DNA of 64,000 nucleotides from assembly GCF_019219095.1 (NCBI RefSeq), contig NZ_JAHUWH010000001.1, positions 806,001 through 870,000 of the forward strand, written 5' to 3'. Position 1 is the stretch's first letter. The number at the start of each line of letters is the position of its first letter. Positions 44,417 to 53,503 of the stretch are shown here, piece after piece. The notes beneath the pieces are model-generated. The model made no database searches and was not told where the DNA came from. It worked only from the letters and a program-made list of their open reading frames with translations. Origin of the DNA: Acidovorax sp. sic0104. GTDB lineage: Bacteria; Pseudomonadota; Gammaproteobacteria; Burkholderiales; Burkholderiaceae_C. Position numbers and translations under genes: made by a program.

Positions 44417-44450
44417 TTATTTTTAGCAAGCAAGTGCTTTGTAAAAATAA
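44417..44450. promoter_or_regulatory. 34-bp near-perfect dyad before the TetR gene
   Basis: The pattern is TTATTTTTA-gc-AAGCA-ag-TGCTT-tg-TAAAAATAA, with perfectly complementary outer 9-bp arms and inner 5-bp arms about one symmetry point. It lies 24 bp upstream of the TetR ATG, in the promoter position. The sequence at 20057-20090 aligns along its whole length. Confidence 0.72.
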
Positions 44451-44492
44451 TCTTTGATCGCGATGGGCAGCCTGGGTACGTGCTTCGCGCAT

Positions 44493-46200
44493 CCGTTCGC
44501 GTTGAGCTTGTCGAAACCGGGGCGCCTTACCCCCGCCCGTTCGGGCTGAGCTTGTCGAAACCGGGGCGCGCTCGCGGGCTCGCTGATGCGCAGCATGCCT
44601 GGTTCAAGGGCGGAGGCCGGGAGTCGCCCGGCGGCGAGTGTCTTTCTTTTGCTTCGCCAAAAGAAAGGCACCAAAGAAAAGGCGACCCTGCTGTCTGCGT
44701 CCCCTTCGCTGCGCTGCGGGGCGACCTGGGGTGCTCGGGCGCGGGGTGTGCCGCAGAACTCACTGCGCGCTGCGCGCTCCGTTCAGACAACTGCGGCAAG
44801 TCAGAGCACGAAGGCGTGTGTCCTGCGGCACACGCCCACCCCGCCCCCTGCGCGCCCCAGGCGCATCCAGAAGGGATGGGGGGCCAAACAGCCACACGGG
44901 CCATCGCGTTGCTCGGCCCCGCCCGCGCAGCGCGTGGCGCTTGCGCCCGCGAGATGGGGCCGAGCAACGCGATGGCCCGTAGGGCTGTTTGGATGTTCGG
45001 CTGTCCACCCCCTGCTGGCTGCGCCTGCGGCGGGGCGGTTGCGGGGTGAGCATGCGCGTCGGAGCGCGCATGCTTCGTGTACTGACTCGCCGCAGTTGTC
45101 TGAGCGGAGCGCCGCAGGCGCGCAGTGAGTTCTGCGGCGCACCCCGCAACCGCCCCGACGCAGGTTTGCCCCGTAGCGCAGCGAAGGGGTCGCAGGCTGG
45201 GGGTCGCCTTTCTTTTGGGTACTTTTCTTTGGCGAAGCAAAGAAGAAGTACCTCGCCCGCCGGGGCGAACTCCCGGCTCCCGCCCTTGAACCAGGCACAC
45301 CGCCAATCAGCGAGCCCGCGAGCAGCACCCAGGTTTCGACAAGCTCAACCCGACCGGGCGGGAGGCAAGACGCCTCAACTTCGACAGGCCCAGCACCGCC
45401 TGCGCAGCGCGCGGTGCAAAGCGCCCGCGTCTTGGGAGCCGAGCAACGCGATGGCCCGTGTGGCTGTTTGGATGTTCGGCTGTCCACCCCCTGCTGGCTG
45501 CGCCTGCGGCGGGGCGGTTGCGGGGTGAGCATGCGCGCTAGTGCGCGCATGCTTCGTGCACTGACTCGCCGCAGTTGTCTGAACGGAGCGCGGTAGCGCG
45601 CAGTGAGTTCTGCGGCGCACCCCGCAACCGCCCCGACGCAGGTTGCCCCGCAGCGCAGCGAAGGGGTCGCAGACTGGGGGTCGCCCTTTCTTTGGTGACT
45701 TTCTTTCGGCGACGCGAAAGAAAGTTACCGCGCCGCCGAGCGCGCACCCCGGCTCCCGCACTCCACACAAGCACACCACCCAATCAGCGAGCCCGCGAGC
45801 AGCACCCAGGTTTCGACAAGCTCAACCCAAACGGGCGGGAAGCAAGGCGCCTCAACTTCGACAGGCCCAGCACCGCCTGCGCAGCCCGTGGCGCAAAGCG
45901 CCCGCGAGATGGGGCCGAGCGCAGCAATGGCCCGTGCGGCTGTTCGGCTGTCCACCCCCTGTTGGCTGCGCCTGCGGCGGGGTCGCAGACTGGGGGTCGC
46001 CTTTCTTTTGGGTACTTTTCTTTGGCGAAGCAAAGAAGAAGTACCTCGCCCGCCGGGGCGAACTCCCGGCTCCCGCCCTCCACACAAGCACACCGCCAAT
46101 CAGCGAGCCCGCAAGCAGCGCCCCGGTTTCGACAAGCTCAACCCGAACGATTGGAGGTCACACACCCCAACTTCGACAGGTTCAGCCAAAACGGCAAGGC
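44493..46200. repeat. 479-bp tandem repeat array with a mirror-image partial copy
   Basis: The 1.9 kb between the TetR gene and the next hydratase has no gene. Three units of order B-C-A-tail run left to right from about 44951, 45437 and 45905. Matching points recur at 44962/45441/45917 (CGAGCAACGCGATGGCCCGT-type) and 45084/45563 (GACTCGCCGCAGTTGTCTGA), a period of 479 and then 476. The third unit has lost block C. An inverted, diverged partial unit occupies about 44600-44920. Block A is itself a hairpin (GTACTTTTCTTTG with CAAAGAAgAAGTAC). Copies of the 26-bp repeat sit in each tail. Open frames here are repeat artefacts. Confidence 0.85.
44898..44978. repeat. 23-bp perfect inverted repeat inside the array
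   Basis: The 23 bases at 44898-44920 (ending GTTGCTCGGCCCC) are the exact reverse complement of 44956-44978. Pairing extends outward through AAACAGCC...GGCTGTTT with two or three mismatches, giving a stem of nearly 40 bp and a 35-base loop. It marks the switch from the inverted to the direct repeat units. Confidence 0.9.
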
Positions 46201-46312
46201 GTTGCAATACGCAAAGGCTTCGACGATCTCAGCCACGGAAAGTCAAAAGCAAGCGGCCCTCAGGCCCCGACAGACTCCATCAAACAGAATGGCCGTTCCG
46301 AAAATCACCCCT

Positions 46313-47089
46313 TCAGACTGCACTGAAATCAGGCTTGCGCTTCTCCATGAATGCCGAGAAAGCCTCCCGCGCCGCCGGCTCACGCAACATGCGCCCAAAG
46401 CTCTCGCCCTCTTGCGCCATCACCTCCAACACCTTCTCCGTCTGTCCACCCTTCATCAATCGCTTCGTCTCGATCAACGAAGACAAGGGCTTGGCCGCCA
46501 GCTTGCGCGCCTGGGCCTGCGCCACGCCATTGCACTCGGTGGGCGGCACCACGCGGTTCACCAGCCCCACTTCCAACGCAGCCTCGGCCATGAAAGGCTC
46601 GCCCAGCAGCAGCGCTTCGGCCGCACGGTGATACCCCAGCATCTGCGGCACCAGCAGGCTCGATGCGGCCTCTGGGCACAGGCCCAGGTTGACGAACGGC
46701 ATGGAGAACGCCGCGTTGTCGCCCGCGTAGACCAGGTCGCAATGGAACAGCATGGTCGTGCCGATGCCCACGGCCGGGCCGCAGACCGAGGCGATCACGG
46801 GCTTGGGGAAGGTGGCAATGCCGCGCAGAAAACGGAACACAGGCGAGTCCTGCGTGGCCGGGGGCTGCTGCAGAAAGTCGCCGATGTCATTGCCCGCGCT
46901 GAAGATCGCCACGTCGCCCTGGAACACCACCACGCGCACGCTGGCGTCGGCCTTGGCGGCGTCCAGCGCGTCCGCCATGGCGGCGTACATGTCGCGCGTG
47001 ATGGAGTTCTTCTTGTCCACGCGGTTGAAGGTGATGGTGGTCACACCGGATTCGGTGTGGGCGAGGATGTCGGGGGTCGCTGTGCTCAT
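46313..47089 (-). CDS. Enoyl-CoA hydratase-family protein
   Basis: 258 residues from the ATG at 47087-47089, preceded by AAGGAA. Crotonase motifs: FSAGNDIGDFL and VCGPAVGIGTTMLFHCDLVYA. The NLGLCPEAASS segment replaces the Glu of classical hydratases, and the AAFSMPFVNLGL form is typical of delta-3,delta-2-enoyl-CoA isomerase-like members. It is 7 bp after the TesB-like thioesterase gene on the same strand, forming a small operon with the alpha/beta hydrolase. It ends against the repeat array. Confidence 0.88.
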   Translation of the reverse strand: MSTATPDILAHTESGVTTITFNRVDKKNSITRDMYAAMADALDAAKADASVRVVVFQGDVAIFSAGNDIGDFLQQPPATQDSPVFRFLRGIATFPKPVIASVCGPAVGIGTTMLFHCDLVYAGDNAAFSMPFVNLGLCPEAASSLLVPQMLGYHRAAEALLLGEPFMAEAALEVGLVNRVVPPTECNGVAQAQARKLAAKPLSSLIETKRLMKGGQTEKVLEVMAQEGESFGRMLREPAAREAFSAFMEKRKPDFSAV

Positions 47090-47096
47090 GGTGCTC

Positions 47097-47966
47097 TTAT
47101 TCCTTGTAGTAAACGATCTGGTGGCTGGTGGCCAGCATGGTGCCAGCCTCATTCCACAGCTGCACGGTCTGGTCGAAGAAACCGTTGCGAAACTCCTGCC
47201 CGCGCGCCTGGCCGAGCAGGAAGCCGGTGCCGGTGGCCTGCAGCTGTTCGGCCGTGGCATGAAAGTACACGGTGATGGACACAGTACCCGCAGGCACCTG
47301 GCGCGCACGGCGCAGCCATACGCGGGGGAAGAACACATCGGCCAGCGCGGCCAGTGCGCAGAAGTCGAGGGCACGCGGGGGCGCATCGCGCATCCACAAC
47401 TGGGTCAGGCTGTGGTCCCCACTGCCGTCCCAGGTGCGCGGGATGAAGCCAGCGATGGGGCGCATCTCATAGCGGTTGAGCCATTCGACCGCACCGGGGG
47501 GCGCCACGATGGCCTTGTGCTGCGCGGGCGGGGGCACCTCGGGCATGGGCACGTCGCCCACGCTCCAGGTTTCGCGGCGCACGGCAGTAACGGCCGTTGC
47601 CGTGGTGGTGACCACGGGGGCGCCATTGGCGCCGGCCTGCAGGATGGACAACGTCCAGTGCTGGGTGGATCGGTTGGTGCGCACGGGCGTGGCTTGCACG
47701 GTGAATGGCCCTTCGGCCAGCGCGCCCGCATAGTTCACGGTGAGCGACAGTGGGTCACCCAGGCGGTCGGGGTGCTGCATCACGGCCTGCAGCAGCGTGG
47801 CGGCCGTGATGCCACCGAACGGACCGACCATGTTCCAGTAGCCCGCGTGGGTGGTGCCTTCGTACTGCCCCACGCCAGCGGGCGCAGATGTGGAGGCAGC
47901 CGCAGGGGCCAGCGCCAGCGCTTCGTCCAGCGGATGGGAGGAAGAGGATGAAGAGGAGGTGGTCAT
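47097..47966 (-). CDS. TesB-like acyl-CoA thioesterase
   Basis: 289 residues with a Ser-rich start (MTTSSSSSSSH) and a double hotdog fold. YWNMVGPFGGITAATLLQAV is the helix of the first hotdog, and the second half contains DFCALAALADVFFPRVW. It fits the acyl-CoA thioesterase family of the TesB/ACOT8 superfamily. It probably hydrolyses acyl-CoA in the cytoplasm. It is 24 bp after the alpha/beta hydrolase gene and 7 bp before the hydratase. The low-complexity N-terminus makes the start uncertain by a few codons. Confidence 0.82.
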   Translation of the reverse strand: MTTSSSSSSSHPLDEALALAPAAASTSAPAGVGQYEGTTHAGYWNMVGPFGGITAATLLQAVMQHPDRLGDPLSLTVNYAGALAEGPFTVQATPVRTNRSTQHWTLSILQAGANGAPVVTTTATAVTAVRRETWSVGDVPMPEVPPPAQHKAIVAPPGAVEWLNRYEMRPIAGFIPRTWDGSGDHSLTQLWMRDAPPRALDFCALAALADVFFPRVWLRRARQVPAGTVSITVYFHATAEQLQATGTGFLLGQARGQEFRNGFFDQTVQLWNEAGTMLATSHQIVYYKE

Positions 47967-47990
47967 AGATTGGATGATGCGAGTGTGCCG

Positions 47991-48890
47991 TCAATGGGCG
48001 GCTCCGGCGGTCGTACCGGTGACTGCGGGCACAACGCCAGCACGTCCCAAGGCGGCCAGGGCCTCTGCGGCGCGCGGCCACAGGCTCTGGCGGAACTGGT
48101 CTCGAAAGAAACCGAAGTGCCCGATGCGCCGCACCTTCACATCGGCCGGCGTGATGCTCTCCACACGGCGTTCGGTGTTGGCGTACAGGTTGACAAGGTT
48201 GTGCGTGCCGCGAAGGGTCATCAGCTCGTCGTCGGCCATCGACAGCGCGAGCACCGGAAAGCGCACCGCACCGTAACTGCGCGCCACCGCTGGCCCCTCG
48301 GCACCGACGCTGTATGCGGGATGAAGGCACCAGCGCCGCCACTGCAGGATCACCCCTGCCGGCAGGTCACCCACCTTCTTGAGCGTGCGGCCTGGAAAGT
48401 ACCCGCACAGCCGCGTGGCCAATGGCACCAGCACCCACCAGAAATACGGAACGATGCGCTTGAGCTGCGGCGCGTTGTCGCGCCAGTAGCCACTGCCGGA
48501 CGCCACACTGAGCAGGCCCGCCACCTGCTCGGGCTTCTTGAGCAGCCCCGGCAGCTGCGCGCCCAGGCTGTGCCCCAGCAGGTACAGCGGCTGCGATGGC
48601 GATGCAGCCTTGGCGGCGGAGATCACGGCCTCGTAGTCCTCGGCCCAATCGAACAAATCCGCCTTCACATCGCGCATCGCGCCCTGCAACGAATCGCCGT
48701 GCCCCCGGTAGTCGAAGGTGGTCACCCGAAACCCCTGCTGCGACAACCACAGCGCAAAGCCTTCGTAGAACGACTGCCGCACCCCCATCGCCCCGCCGAT
48801 CACGACACTGGCGCGCTGAGTGCCCTCGGGTTCGTAGACTCGCAGCGCCAAAGACACTGCGGCGTTGACCTGCAAGGTTTGCTTGTTCAT
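47991..48890 (-). CDS. Alpha/beta hydrolase
   Basis: 299 residues. The nucleophile elbow is GHSLGAQ at about 129 (Ser), preceded by TFDYRGHGDS. An Asp in LSMADDELM and a His in RRIGHFGFF complete a plausible triad. No signal peptide is present. The fold resembles esterase/lysophospholipase-type hydrolases that occur near acyl-CoA genes. It is the first gene of a three-gene minus-strand set with a thioesterase and a hydratase. Substrate unknown. Confidence 0.85.
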   Translation of the reverse strand: MNKQTLQVNAAVSLALRVYEPEGTQRASVVIGGAMGVRQSFYEGFALWLSQQGFRVTTFDYRGHGDSLQGAMRDVKADLFDWAEDYEAVISAAKAASPSQPLYLLGHSLGAQLPGLLKKPEQVAGLLSVASGSGYWRDNAPQLKRIVPYFWWVLVPLATRLCGYFPGRTLKKVGDLPAGVILQWRRWCLHPAYSVGAEGPAVARSYGAVRFPVLALSMADDELMTLRGTHNLVNLYANTERRVESITPADVKVRRIGHFGFFRDQFRQSLWPRAAEALAALGRAGVVPAVTGTTAGAAH

Positions 48891-48963
48891 GTCTGTCTCC
48901 TTGTTTCGAAACCGATCTGCGCCGGCTTGAAGAGAAAGAAACTATCGCTGAGGGCTGGGCACT

Positions 48964-49031
48964 GGCTTCGACAAGCTCAGCCCGAACGGGGGGGACTCGT
49001 GGACTGGCTTCGACAGGCTCAGCCCGAACGG
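48964..49031 (-). repeat. Two direct copies of the 26-bp repeat
   Basis: Minus-orientation copies at 48964-48989 and 49006-49031 lie in the 360-bp gap between the alpha/beta hydrolase and thiolase genes. The rest of the gap is G/C-rich with no gene seen, apart from the nested palindrome at 49170. Confidence 0.85.
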
Positions 49032-49169
49032 GCGGGGGCGGGTCGGGGTCTCTGTCCGGGTCGGGGCCGGGATGAGACCATCCAAATCATCCTGCCCCGC
49101 TTCCCCCTGCCTTCCCCCCCACCCTCCAGGGCGTAGCGAGCGGGATCAGCTGCTAGGCGGACGGAGCAC

Positions 49170-49204
49170 AGGAACCGGAACGTACTTCCTGTACGTGAGG
49201 GTTC
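49170..49204. repeat. Nested palindrome downstream of the thiolase gene
   Basis: GGAACC-gga-ACGTAC-ttcct-GTACGT-gag-GGTTCC, two perfect 6-bp arm pairs around a five-base loop. It lies 46 bp past the thiolase stop. There is no T-run, so transcript-end stabilisation is more likely than intrinsic termination. Confidence 0.8.
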
Positions 49205-49250
49205 CGAGCACCGCCCAACGACGCAGATGATCCGCGCAGTAGCCAACCCA

Positions 49251-50450
49251 CTACAACGCCTCGATGATGCCGGCGGCGCCTTGTCCTGTCCCTACGCACA
49301 TGGTGACCATGCCGTACTTCAGCTTGTGCCGGCGCAGCGCATGCACCACCGTCGCCGCCCGGATCGCACCCGTGGCGCCCAGCGGGTGTCCCAGTGCGAT
49401 CGCGCCGCCCATCGGGTTCACCCGGCTCGGGTCCAGCCCCAGCGTATTGATCACGGCAAGCGACTGCGCGGCAAAGGCTTCGTTCAGCTCGAACCAGCCG
49501 ATGTCTTCGTGCTTCAGGCCTGCATATCGCAGGGCCGCAGGGATCGCCTCGATGGGGCCGATGCCCATGATCTCGGGCGGCACGCCGCGGGCTGCGTAGC
49601 TCACGAAGCGGGCCAGGGGCGTAAGACCGAACTGCTTGACCGCCTTTTCGCTGGCCACTATGAGGGCACCGGCGCCGTCGCTGGTTTGCGAGCTGTTGCC
49701 CGCCGTGACGCTGCCGCGCGCCGCAAACACGGGCTTGAGCTTGGCCAGGCCTTCGAGGGACGTATCGGGGCGCGGACCTTCATCCAGGCTCACGGTGCGG
49801 CGCTTTTCCACCACTTCGCCGGTGGCAAGGTTGGGCGTGCGTTCCACGACCTCGAAGGGCGTGATTTCGTCGGTGAACTCACCGGCCTTTTGCGCCTTGA
49901 TGGCGCGCAGGTGGGATTCGAGGGCGAACGCGTCCTGTGCCTCGCGGCTGACCTTCCACTGCTGGGCCACCTTCTCCGCCGTGAGGCCCATGCCGTAGGC
50001 AATGCCCACGTTCTCGTCCTTCGCAAAGATCTCGGCGTTGAACGACGGCTTGTTGCCGCCCATGGGCACGAGGCTCATGGACTCGGCGCCGCCGGCGATC
50101 AGCACGTCGGCCTCGCCCACACGGATGCGGTCGGCGGCCATCTGCAGCGCGGTGATGCCCGAGGCGCAGAAGCGGTTCACGGTCACGCCGCCCACGGGGT
50201 GGTCGAACGCCAGGCCCACGGCGATGCGGGCCATGTTCATGCCCTGCTCGCCTTCGGGGAAGGAGCAGCCGATGATGGCGTCTTCAATCGCCTTGGGGTC
50301 CAGCGTGGGGACCTGCAGCATGGCGCTCTTGATGGCGGCGACCAACAGGTCGTCGGGACGGGTGTTCTTGAAATAGCCGCGGCCCGAGCGCCCGATGGGC
50401 GTGCGCGTGGCAGCGACGATGTAGGCGTCCTGGACTTGTTTTTGAGCCAT
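49251..50450 (-). CDS. Acetyl-CoA C-acyltransferase (FadA-type thiolase)
   Basis: 399 residues. Nucleophile Cys95 in [24 protein letters not shown] with the catalytic His, and MCVGTGQGAAG with the second Cys. It is the last gene of a beta-oxidation operon (TetR, acyl-CoA dehydrogenase, DUF2147, FadN-type, DUF4442, thiolase). It releases acetyl-CoA from 3-ketoacyl-CoA. It differs clearly from the thiolase at 29398-30603, so the two probably serve different chain lengths or substrates. Confidence 0.93.
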   Translation of the reverse strand: MAQKQVQDAYIVAATRTPIGRSGRGYFKNTRPDDLLVAAIKSAMLQVPTLDPKAIEDAIIGCSFPEGEQGMNMARIAVGLAFDHPVGGVTVNRFCASGITALQMAADRIRVGEADVLIAGGAESMSLVPMGGNKPSFNAEIFAKDENVGIAYGMGLTAEKVAQQWKVSREAQDAFALESHLRAIKAQKAGEFTDEITPFEVVERTPNLATGEVVEKRRTVSLDEGPRPDTSLEGLAKLKPVFAARGSVTAGNSSQTSDGAGALIVASEKAVKQFGLTPLARFVSYAARGVPPEIMGIGPIEAIPAALRYAGLKHEDIGWFELNEAFAAQSLAVINTLGLDPSRVNPMGGAIALGHPLGATGAIRAATVVHALRRHKLKYGMVTMCVGTGQGAAGIIEAL

Positions 50451-50465
50451 GGTGTTGAAACTCCT

Positions 50466-50975
50466 TCAATGCTTGGCGGGGCGGCTGGAAGGAATCCAGG
50501 CCCACGTAAATACACATTCGACCGGCTCCACGCCGGCTTCGTCGGTCACGGTGACTTGCACCTGCACCTCGCCCTTGTCGCTGGCCTGCATGGCGGCACG
50601 CTGCTCGGCGGTCAGCGTGGCCACGGCCTTCAAGCCGCCGGTGGCGCGCTTTTTGAACGCCATGGACAGCTCCTTGGCCAGCGGGATGCAGTCGTCGCGC
50701 ACGTTCATGCCGACCACCATGCCGGTGGCCGTTTCGGCCAGCAGGTTCATGGCCGAGGCGTGCACGCCGCCGATGTGGTTGTGCACGCGGTGCTCATTGG
50801 GCAGGCGCACTTCCACACGCTCGGGCGTGAGCGACACGAACTTCACCCCGGCCGTGCCGGTGAAGGGCACGGCCCGGCGCAGGATGATGTTCTGCACGAA
50901 GCCGCGCATGAAGGCGGGTGCCTCGTCCAGGCGCATCAGCGAGCGCTGGAGTTTGTTGGGGGCGTGGTCCGTCAT
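50466..50975 (-). CDS. DUF4442 hotdog-fold protein, probable thioesterase
   Basis: 169 residues. The hotdog helix contains VHNHIGGVHASAMNLLAETATG, the DUF4442/YiiD-type pattern. No signal peptide. It lies 15 bp before the thiolase and 11 bp after the FadN-type gene, inside the beta-oxidation operon. A thioesterase role that recovers stalled acyl-CoA is the usual suggestion but is unproven for this family. Confidence 0.82.
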   Translation of the reverse strand: MTDHAPNKLQRSLMRLDEAPAFMRGFVQNIILRRAVPFTGTAGVKFVSLTPERVEVRLPNEHRVHNHIGGVHASAMNLLAETATGMVVGMNVRDDCIPLAKELSMAFKKRATGGLKAVATLTAEQRAAMQASDKGEVQVQVTVTDEAGVEPVECVFTWAWIPSSRPAKH

Positions 50976-50986
50976 GGTGATGGCGG

Positions 50987-53389
50987 TCAGTTGCGGACTG
51001 GCTTGCCTGTCGAGAGCATGCCCAGGATGCGTTCATGCGTCTTGGGCTGGGCGATCAGGTGGCAGAACACCTTGCGCTCCAGCGTGAGCAGGTATTCCTC
51101 GCTCACCATCGCACCCGCATCCACATCGCCGCCACAGACCACCTCGGCGATCATCGCTGCGATCTTGAAGTCATAGGCGCTGATGAAGCCGCCGTCGCGC
51201 ATGTTCACCAGCTGCGCCTTGATGGTGGCCAGACCGCTGCGGCCCGCCACGGGGAACAGGCGCTTGTGCGGCGCACGCCAGCCGCTGGCGGCCATGGACT
51301 TGGCTTCGTTGATGGCCACGAACAGCAACTCGTCCTTGTGCGGAACAATGACGTCGGACTCCAGCAGGTAGCCCAGCTTGCGCGATTCGAGCGCGCTGGT
51401 GCCCACCTTGGCCATGGCGGCGGCGGTGAAGCCTTCGGTGAGGAAGGGCAGTATGTCCTTGCCCGTGGATGCCGCCATGTTCTCGGCGGCGCGGCGCGCG
51501 ATGTAGGTCAGGCCGCCCGCGCCGGGCACCAGGCCCACGCCCACTTCGACCAGGCCGATGTAGCTTTCCATGTGCGCCACGCGCTTGGCGGAGTACACGG
51601 CCAGCTCGCAGCCACCGCCCAGCGCCATGCCGTGGATGGCAGCCACCACGGGCACCTGGGCGTAGCGGATGCGCATCATCAGGTTCTGCAGCTCCTGCTC
51701 GATGCTTTCCACCGCATCGGCGCCGCCAACCATGAAGGCGGGCATGGTGGCTTCCAGGTCGGCGCCCACGCTGAAAGGCGCGTCGCCAGACCAGATCACC
51801 ATGCCCTGGTACTCGGACTCGGCCAGTTCCAGCGCTTCCATCAGCGCTTCCATCACTTCGGGGCTGATGGCGTGCATCTTGTTCTTGATGCTGGCAATCA
51901 ATACCTGGCCGTCGAGCGTCCAGGTGCGCAGGGCCTTGGACTCGGCAATGGTGGTGCCGGCGGTGCGCCAGTCGGGCAGGCTGGTCTCGCCCAGCAGAGC
52001 CTCGGGGAAGATCTGGCGCTCGTACACGGGCAGTTGGCGGCGGGGCACGAATTGGCCTTGCGACGCACTCCAAGAACCTTGTGCCGTGTGCACGCCACCG
52101 GCTTCGGCCACCGGGCCCTTGAAGACCCACTCGGGCAGCGGTGCCTTGCACAGCGCCTTCCCGGCGTCGATGTCTTCCTGGATCATCTTCGCGACTTCGA
52201 GCCAACCGGCTTCCTGCCACAGCTCGAAGGGGCCCTGCTTCATGCCGAAGCCCCAGCGCATGGCCTGGTCCACGTCGCGGGCGTTGTCGGCGATGGTGCC
52301 CAGGTGCACGGCGGCGTAGTGGAAGCTATTGCGCAGGATGGCCCAGAGGAACTGGCCGGGCGCGCCTTCGGCGTTGCGCAGCAGCTTGAGGCGTTCGGCG
52401 GCGGGCTTCTTGAGCATGCGCGCGTACACCTCGTCGGCCTTCTGGCCGGCGGGCACGTACTCTTCGCTTTCCAGCTCAAAGCGCATCACATCGCGCCCGA
52501 CCTTCTTGAAGAAGCCTGCCTTGGTCTTCTGACCCAGGTTGCCCAGTTCCAGCAGCTTTTTCAGCACGGCGGGCGTGCCAAAGCTTTCGTAGAACGGGTC
52601 CGTCTCGATGCTCAGGTTGTCCTGCAGCGTCTTGATGACGTGGGCCATGGTGTCCAGGCCCACCACGTCGGCGGTGCGGAAGGTGCCGCTCGATGCGCGG
52701 CCGAGCTTCTTGCCCGTGAGGTCGTCCACCACATCGAACGTCAGGCCGAAGTTCTCGACCTCCTTCATCGTGGCCAGCATGCCGGCGATGCCGACACGGT
52801 TGGCCACGAAGTTGGGCGTGTCGTGCGCACGCACCACGCCCTTGCCCAGGCCGCTGGTGACGAAGGCTTCGAGCTGGTCGAGCACTTCAGGCTGGGTGGT
52901 GGGGGTGTTGATCAGCTCCACCAGCGTCATGTAGCGCGGAGGGTTGAAGAAGTGGATGCCGCAGAAACGCGGCTTGATGCTCTCGGGCAGCACTTCGGAC
53001 AGCTTGGTGATCGACAGGCCCGAGGTGTTGGACGCCAGGATGGCGTGCTTGGCCACGTGGGGCGCGATCTTGGTGTACAGGTCGAGCTTCCAGTCCATGC
53101 GCTCGGCAATGGCCTCGATCACGAGGTCGCATTCCTTGAGCAGGTGCATGTGCTCTTCGTAGTTGGCCTGCTGGATCAGCGCCGCGTCGTCGGCCACGCC
53201 CAGGGGCGAGGGCTTGAGCTTCTTGAGGCCTTCGACGGCCTTGGTGACGATGCCGTTCTTCGGACCTTCCTTCGCAGGCAGGTCGAACAGCACCACGGGC
53301 ACCTTCACGTTGACGAGGTGGGCAGCGATCTGCGCGCCCATCACGCCTGCGCCGAGCACGGCGACTTTCTTCACTTGGAATCTGGACAT
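50987..53389 (-). CDS. FadN-type 3-hydroxyacyl-CoA dehydrogenase / enoyl-CoA hydratase
   Basis: 800 residues from the ATG at 53387-53389; an ATG four codons earlier is possible, and the frame beyond is a translated 26-bp repeat. The NAD-binding dehydrogenase comes first (VAVLGAGVMGAQIAAHLV, SNTSGLSITKL, GIHFFNPPRYM). The crotonase domain is at the C-terminal half (SVGADLEATMP, IHGMALGGGCELAVY). This order is the reverse of FadB/FadJ and matches FadN/FadB-like proteins of Gram-positive and many beta-proteobacteria. It works with the dehydrogenase and thiolase of the same operon. Confidence 0.92.
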   Translation of the reverse strand: MSRFQVKKVAVLGAGVMGAQIAAHLVNVKVPVVLFDLPAKEGPKNGIVTKAVEGLKKLKPSPLGVADDAALIQQANYEEHMHLLKECDLVIEAIAERMDWKLDLYTKIAPHVAKHAILASNTSGLSITKLSEVLPESIKPRFCGIHFFNPPRYMTLVELINTPTTQPEVLDQLEAFVTSGLGKGVVRAHDTPNFVANRVGIAGMLATMKEVENFGLTFDVVDDLTGKKLGRASSGTFRTADVVGLDTMAHVIKTLQDNLSIETDPFYESFGTPAVLKKLLELGNLGQKTKAGFFKKVGRDVMRFELESEEYVPAGQKADEVYARMLKKPAAERLKLLRNAEGAPGQFLWAILRNSFHYAAVHLGTIADNARDVDQAMRWGFGMKQGPFELWQEAGWLEVAKMIQEDIDAGKALCKAPLPEWVFKGPVAEAGGVHTAQGSWSASQGQFVPRRQLPVYERQIFPEALLGETSLPDWRTAGTTIAESKALRTWTLDGQVLIASIKNKMHAISPEVMEALMEALELAESEYQGMVIWSGDAPFSVGADLEATMPAFMVGGADAVESIEQELQNLMMRIRYAQVPVVAAIHGMALGGGCELAVYSAKRVAHMESYIGLVEVGVGLVPGAGGLTYIARRAAENMAASTGKDILPFLTEGFTAAAMAKVGTSALESRKLGYLLESDVIVPHKDELLFVAINEAKSMAASGWRAPHKRLFPVAGRSGLATIKAQLVNMRDGGFISAYDFKIAAMIAEVVCGGDVDAGAMVSEEYLLTLERKVFCHLIAQPKTHERILGMLSTGKPVRN

Positions 53390-53408
53390 GGTTTGTGTCA
53401 TTTCAAAA

Positions 53409-53482
53409 CCGTTCGGGCTGAGCTTGTCGAAGCCATGGCGAGGAGTTTGCAACCAGCCCTTCGACAAGCTCAGGGCGAACGG
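53409..53482. repeat. Inverted pair of 26-bp repeats before the FadN-type gene
   Basis: Copies at 53409-53434 (plus) and 53457-53482 (minus) flank 22 bases and can form a hairpin between the DUF2147 stop and the FadN-type start. The left copy overlaps the region just upstream of the start codon. Confidence 0.85.
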
Positions 53483-53503
53483 AGTGTTGATAGGGAGTGG
53501 CGC

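Noticed and set aside
44493-46200. Possible CRISPR array
   Set aside because: Units are about 479 bp, not 25-40 bp, have no unique regular spacers, and no cas gene is nearby.
44527-46326. Several open frames of 100-260 codons on both strands in the repeat array
   Set aside because: They repeat the same peptide pieces at 479-bp spacing because the DNA is repeated, lack ribosome-binding sites and have no family.
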